Below, piece by piece: positions 14,883 through 18,454 of a DNA stretch of 18,454 bases; positions within the stretch are counted from its first letter, which is position 1; every line of letters begins with the position of its first letter. Below the pieces are notes generated by a model. It saw nothing but the letters and a program-made list of their open reading frames with translations, was not told where the DNA came from and did not search any database. The translations under genes were made by a program, and so were the position numbers. This stretch comes from Ectocarpus siliculosus (lineage: Eukaryota > Sar > Phaeophyceae > Ectocarpales > Ectocarpaceae). The DNA is taken from contig FN649740.1 of the NCBI GenBank assembly GCA_000310025.1, positions 3,375,870 to 3,394,323 on the forward strand, in the 5' to 3' direction.

Positions 14883-15273
14883 GTCTAGCCTCGAATTCTC
14901 ATTGTGGGCTATAAACTCAGCGTATGTCGTTCAGTTTCTTGTATCATGTTTCTTATTTGATCAAGCCCTCACGAGAGCTGGCGGAAAGCACCATCAAAGC
15001 CATGTACAGCAGACAGCATGTCGTGGTTCGCAGCCTGTCTGGTGTGCTGTGCCAGAGCTTGAGTTATTAGCGCCAGGAGAGCAGAGAGCAGAGCGCAGAG
15101 CCCGCAGGGGGCCGGAGGGGGCCGGAGGGGGCGCCGCAAAAAAAACACTCCCCCCTCGGCGTACAACTAATAATGATGCACTCTGGGAGGGGGAAGGGGG
15201 AGAGGGGGAAAGAGCGAGAGAGCTATGGGGTTTGTTTCTGGGTTTGTTTCTTGTTCGACACACTCCCCCGTAA
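14883..15273 (+). CDS. Candidate third (last) exon of the small plus-strand gene, with a hydrophobic segment
   Basis: The acceptor aagaaacgcttatttcag ends at 14882; one base completes Arg and the frame continues to TAA at 15271-15273. The first part, SSLEFSLWAINSAYVVQFLV then SCFLFDQALTRAGG, contains a hydrophobic stretch of about 18 residues that could span a membrane. The rest is low-complexity (Glu/Arg/Gly-rich, with a GGCCGGAGGG duplication near 15110-15130) and ends WGLFLGLFLVRHTPP. The total predicted product is about 161 residues. A poly(A) signal lies 130 bp beyond the stop, consistent with a terminal exon. The low-complexity second half may be non-coding if another splice occurs. Confidence 0.4.
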
Positions 15274-15404
15274 CCCCTCGTTAAGTAGGGCAGCGGTCGC
15301 TGCTGTGTTTCTTATTTGACACATTTCTTATTTTGTGACCCAGATTGAGCTATTTTCTTATTTTTCGTGAAAAAGTAGGAAGGTTTGTTCGTCGAAGCAG
15401 ATAG

Positions 15405-15422
15405 AATAAACTGGTGTTTATT
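15405..15422. terminator. Palindromic poly(A) signal
   Basis: AATAAAC TGGT GTTTATT is a perfect 7-bp inverted repeat that presents AATAAA on both strands. On the plus strand it is followed by T/G-rich ttttgtaac, as expected downstream of a cleavage site. It lies 130 bp after the stop of the small plus-strand gene. Confidence 0.6.
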
Positions 15423-15639
15423 TTGTAACAGTCGAATTAGAATTTGGCTTCATTTTCTACCGGAAACCCAGGGTCACGGTGTTTGGAATTATTAGTCTAT
15501 AGTTGGGGGTGTCATTCCGTGATCGAGTCCACGCAGGGGCTGTAGCAAAGTCGGGTAACGTGTGACAGCTACAGAGCGCGTGAAGCAACGGAAGGACAGC
15601 AGCAGCCGCCTAACGCAGTAGCGGCGGCAGTTTAGAAAA
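15423..15639. other. Short intergenic stretch before the TATA promoter
   Basis: No ORF or RNA gene is seen. A GC-rich inverted repeat (GCCGCC...GGCGGC, about 15606-15628) lies just upstream of the GC box. Confidence 0.4.
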
Positions 15640-15701
15640 GGGCGGGACGGGACACGGCGCAAGCATTGGGGAAGTGACCAGCACGCGACTCTCCATATAA
15701 A
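15640..15701 (+). promoter_or_regulatory. GC box plus TATA box core promoter
   Basis: GGGCGGGACGGG (from about 15640) resembles a GC box. TATAAA at 15696-15701 (in ccATATAAAgg) lies about 50 bp downstream. A start site is expected near 15725-15732 (tccaacatccatcg). The first downstream ATG, at 15880, opens the MGCGSS reading frame, which fits a 5' UTR of about 150 nt. This is the only clear TATA box I noted upstream of a candidate start codon in the window. Confidence 0.5.
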
Positions 15702-15879
15702 GGTGTGTACTCGTGTCCAACATCCATCGTGTCGGCCGTGTTCCTATTCGCGTCCCGCTACTCTTGTGACCTCACCGCTGCGTGCATTTAGCACGAGGGG
15801 GGAGGGTGCAGTAAGATAAGCGGCGGCAAGCCAACGCAGTCTCGCTCGCCGCGCCGCTCAGATAGGTCCCTTCCCAAAC

Positions 15880-16035
15880 ATGGGATGCGGTTCATCCCAA
15901 CCGAGACGTACTCTCGCTGAAGAAAAAAAATGCGGTTCGTCCCAACCAGACGTACTCTCTCTGAAGAAAAAATTCAACGGCAAAAAGAAAGAGCGGGGCC
16001 TGTTGTATGGTCGCACGCTGACTTGTCGCGGTTGA
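15880..16035 (+). CDS. First exon of a gene with an N-myristoylation/palmitoylation-type N-terminus
   Basis: The ATG at 15880, first after the TATA box, starts MGCGSSQPRRTLAEEKK and repeats CGSSQPDVLSLKKK 15 codons later. The 45-bp direct repeat is in frame. Gly2 with Ser at position 6 matches the N-myristoyltransferase consensus, and Cys3 next to it is a usual palmitoylation site, so the product is probably anchored to a membrane, helped by the Lys-rich stretch KKKFNGKKKERG. The frame ends at TGA (16033-16035) after 51 codons. A gtatgg donor after 16004 (phase 2) suggests the exon really ends there; an acceptor (gtttcccccggcttactag, ending near 16174) could continue it as LDYLPVQSC. The rest of the protein, and hence its enzyme class, is unknown. 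Confidence 0.55.
   Translation: MGCGSSQPRRTLAEEKKCGSSQPDVLSLKKKFNGKKKERGLLYGRTLTCRG
15881..15899 (+). repeat. Perfect 7-bp hairpin overlapping the start codon
   Basis: TGGGATG-CGGTT-CATCCCA spans codons 1-7 of the MGCGSS frame. The mRNA could form a stem that begins within the start codon. Whether it affects translation is unknown; the second copy of the 45-bp repeat has lost the upstream arm. Confidence 0.6.
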
Positions 16036-16795
16036 TAGCAGCCATTGTACTGCACGGGGTGGAGGAACCCTGCGGCATCGGACATAACCAATCGACCCGC
16101 GGCAGTAGGGCATGATGCTGTCACGATTATGCACATGAGGCAGGTGCCTTGTTTTCTGTTTCCCCCGGCTTACTAGGGACTACTTGCCGGTACAATCTTG
16201 TCTGTGCCGCGCACAGAGGGGCATATAGCTGAAGGAATCGACGATAATATGCCCACTCACGTAAGCAATCGTCTCCACGGATGGTATTGACAAGTCCCCA
16301 CTGATGGTATCGACAAGTCCCATGGCATACAAAGCGGCCGCATACGTAATCGGAAAGTGCATTCAACAGCATTCACGGGAACGGATAAAAGCAAAAACAC
16401 ATGCATGCGAGAGAAAGACTAAAAGAAAAAGACTGAAAAACAATGAAGACGAGAAAAAAAAAACGAGACAGCGAACTACGTGCTGTATGCATAAGGAAAA
16501 AGAAGATGAGAAAAAAATAGGGGGGGGAGGTGGATGTGACACGCGAGGTTCGAACTCGCGAGGAACGTCAGGTAGCGGTCCATGTGAGTGCATCACGGTC
16601 TCGAGGGGCATCACGTCAAAATTTATTGCCGCCGTGACACAAACCTTCTATAAGAATACGTCACGTCCATCGACGATTAAGCGACCAAAAACGCCCGGAC
16701 AGCAATTGATGCATGCCAAAAACTCGTCAACCTGCCGTAGGATTGTCTATGCGGAAGTGATCTCAATGAAAAAAAAAAAAAACAAGGACACGCAC
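16036..16795. other. Stretch without a confident gene before the satellite
   Basis: A 170-codon plus-strand frame (16304-16816) is Lys/Arg/Gln-rich because of A-rich DNA and is not convincing. A near-perfect 19-20-bp direct duplication (GATGGTATTGACAAGTCCCC at 16280, GATGGTATCGACAAGTCCC at 16303) is present, as is an A14-type tract near 16768-16783. Confidence 0.5.
16535..16614 (-). other. tRNA-like remnant (perfect T-arm and pairing acceptor ends, no clear anticodon arm)
   Basis: On the minus strand GCGAG-TTCGAAC-CTCGC (16559-16543) is a textbook T-arm. The flanking GTGTCAC+A can pair with GTGATGC at 16614-16608 (two wobbles) to make a 7-bp acceptor stem over 80 nt. No A-box or convincing D and anticodon arms could be folded, so it is at best a tRNA pseudogene or a fortuitous hairpin. 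Confidence 0.25.
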
Positions 16796-18454
16796 CAGCA
16801 CGGGACGCGCCAATAGTGGAAGCACTCGTCCGTGCTGTTGGCGAGTGGAAGTTAACCGATCTCAACGCAACGAAACACGAAGTCATACATGTATCAGCAC
16901 GGGATGCGCCAATGAGTGGAAGCACCCGCGCTGTTGGCGAGTAGAGTTAACCGAATTCAACGCAGCGGTAGAAAAATACCACAAATCATGCATCAGTACG
17001 GGACGCGCCAATGAGTGGAAGCACCCGTGCTGCATATGTGATGTCAGCCTCAGCACGGGACGCGCCAATGAGTGGAAGCACTCGTGCGGTTGGTGAGTAG
17101 AGTTAACCGATCTCAAAAAGAAAGAACAAAACGCCGTACATGTATCAGCACGGGACGCGCCAATGAGTGGAAGCACCCGCGCTGTTGGCGAGTAGAGTTA
17201 ACCGAATTCAACGCAGCGGTAGAAAAATACCACAAATCATGCATCAGTACGGGACGCGCCAATGAGTGGAAGCACCCGTGCTGCATATGTGATGTCAGCC
17301 TCAGCACGGGACGCGCCAATGAGTGGAAGCACTCGTGCTGTTGGCGAGTAGAGTTAACCGATTCTCAAAAAGAAAGAACAAAACGCCGTACCATGTATCA
17401 GCACGGGACGCGCCAATGGAGTGGAAGCCACCCGCGCTGTTGGCGAGTAGAGTTAACCGAATTTCAACGCAGCGGTAGGAAATACCACAAATCATGCATC
17501 AGTACGGGACGCGCCAATGAGTGGAAGCACCCGTGCTGCATATGTGTTGTCAGCCTCAGCACGGGACGCGCCAACGAGTGGAAGCACTCGTGCTGTTGGC
17601 GAGTAGAGTTAACCGATCTCAAAAAGAAAGAACAAAACGCCGTACACGTATCAGCACGGGACGCACCAATGAGTGGAAGCACCCGCGCTGTTGGCGAGTA
17701 GAGTTAACCGAATTCAACGCAGCGGTAGGAAATACCACAAATCATGCATCAGTACGGGACGCGCCAATGAGTGGAAGCACCCGTGCTGTATATGTGTTGT
17801 CAGCCTCAGCACGGGACGCGCCAACGAGTGGAAGCACTCGTGCTGTTGGCGAGTAGAGTTAACCGATCTCAAAAAGAAAGAACAAAACGCCGTACACGTA
17901 TTAGCACGGGACGCGCCAATGAGTGGACGCACCCGTGCTGTTGGCGAGTAGAGTTAACCGAATTCAACGCATCGAAAACGAAGTCGTACACGTATCAGTA
18001 CGGGACGCGCCAATGAGTGGAAGCACCCGTGCTGCATATGTGTTGTCAGTTTCAGCAAGGGACGCGCCAATGAGTGCTGTTGGCGAGTAGAGTTAACCGA
18101 TCTCAAAAAGAAAGAACAAAAACGCCGTACACGTATCAGTACGGGACGCGCCAATGAGTGGGCGCACCCGTGCTGTTGGGCGAGTAGAATTAACCGATCT
18201 CCACGCATCGAAAACGAAGTCATACACGTATCAGTACGGGACGCGCCAATGAGTGGAAGCACCCGTGCTCATATGTGTTGTCAGTTTCAGCAAGGGACGC
18301 GCCAATGAGTGGAAGCACCCGCGCTGCGTACAAGTATCATCAGTGCGGGTCGCGCCAATGAGTGGAAGCACCCGTGCTGCATATGTGTTGTCAGTTTCAG
18401 CGAGGGACGCGCCAATGAGTGGAAGCACCCGCGCTGTTGGCAAGTGGAGTTCAC
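16796..18454. repeat. Satellite of hairpin modules with a higher-order period of about 252 bp (continues past the window)
   Basis: About 21 copies of the core GGGACGCGCCAATGAGTGGA are present. In many copies CAGCACGGG before the core and CCCGTGCTG after it form a 9-bp inverted repeat. Modules are separated by three spacer types: CATATGTGNTGTCAG; GGCGAGTAGAGTTAACCGAT plus an A-rich AAAGAAAGAACAAAACGCCG; and GAGTTAACCGAATTCAACGC plus GGTAGAAAAATACCAC. They repeat in order to give a unit of about 252 bp (starts near 17146, 17399, 17652 and 17902), then a shorter unit and a rearranged end. Because 252 is a multiple of 3, long frames persist on both strands (for example 17072-17701); these are not genes. 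The array runs off the right edge. Confidence 0.93.

Noticed and set aside
14473-15273. 266-aa plus-strand ORF read as one uninterrupted gene
   Set aside because: The 5' part starts at GTG and crosses a trinucleotide microsatellite and donor/acceptor-like sites. Only the segment from 14883 has supporting splice context.
16304-16816. 170-aa Lys/Arg-rich plus-strand ORF
   Set aside because: Its low-complexity composition is caused by A-rich DNA, it runs into the satellite, and it has no domain.
16845-18443. Many ORFs with repeated peptides such as STGRANEWKHP (+) or GCFHSLARPVL (-)
   Set aside because: They arise because the satellite period is near a multiple of three and lacks stops in several frames; indels shift the frame between units.
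16796-18454. CRISPR-like repeat-spacer array
   Set aside because: Spacers are themselves repeated, units are far longer than CRISPR repeats, and the context is eukaryotic with no cas genes.

Overview
The window looks like nuclear DNA of an intron-rich eukaryote with a GC content near 50%. Coding stretches are broken into exons that end in GT-AG consensus sites and join in phase. There are no bacterial operons, ribosome-binding sites or CRISPR arrays. Exon and intron sizes (introns roughly 65-1,430 bp), long non-coding tracts, a (TC)33 microsatellite, retroelement debris and a large satellite fit a stramenopile such as a brown alga. The taxon is an inference, not something the sequence proves.

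Layout. (1) 1-812, plus strand: the C-terminal end of a non-LTR retrotransposon reverse-transcriptase ORF, then 58 bp later a splice acceptor and the basic, RGG-rich last exon of a host gene. (2) 813-3834: no confident gene; it holds the TC repeat and small inverted repeats. (3) 3835-9802, minus strand: a gene of at least seven exons (about 1,000 residues) reconstructed by matching splice phases. It has an N-terminal helical part, a Cys-rich zinc-binding region, an RNase H-like/DDE transposase-type core and a second Cys cluster near the C-terminus, with no in-frame stop in any exon. It reads as an intact transposase-like gene, either a spliced DNA transposon or a domesticated copy. (4) About 10149-12914, plus strand: a divergently placed gene of unknown function with two well-supported exons. 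(5) 14050-15422, plus strand: a small gene with two tiny N-terminal exons and a palindromic AATAAA poly(A) signal. (6) 15640-16035, plus strand: a GC box, a TATA box and a first exon starting MGCGSS, a dual-acylation type N-terminus. (7) 16796 to the window end: a hairpin-forming satellite with a higher-order period of about 252 bp.

The most unusual pattern is shared by two oppositely oriented genes. Each has a tandem-repeat array inside an intron, and in each the true splice site is in register with degraded copies of itself in the array. The donor of minus-strand exon 5 is matched by copies about 190-245 bp apart, and the acceptor at 11769 by copies about 315-334 bp apart. The arrays appear to have grown out of splice junctions. 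A palindrome-like motif (CCTCGGYCGA, often extended to CTCCTCGGYCGAGGAG) recurs about 18 times across the window, including in both arrays and at the 11769 acceptor.
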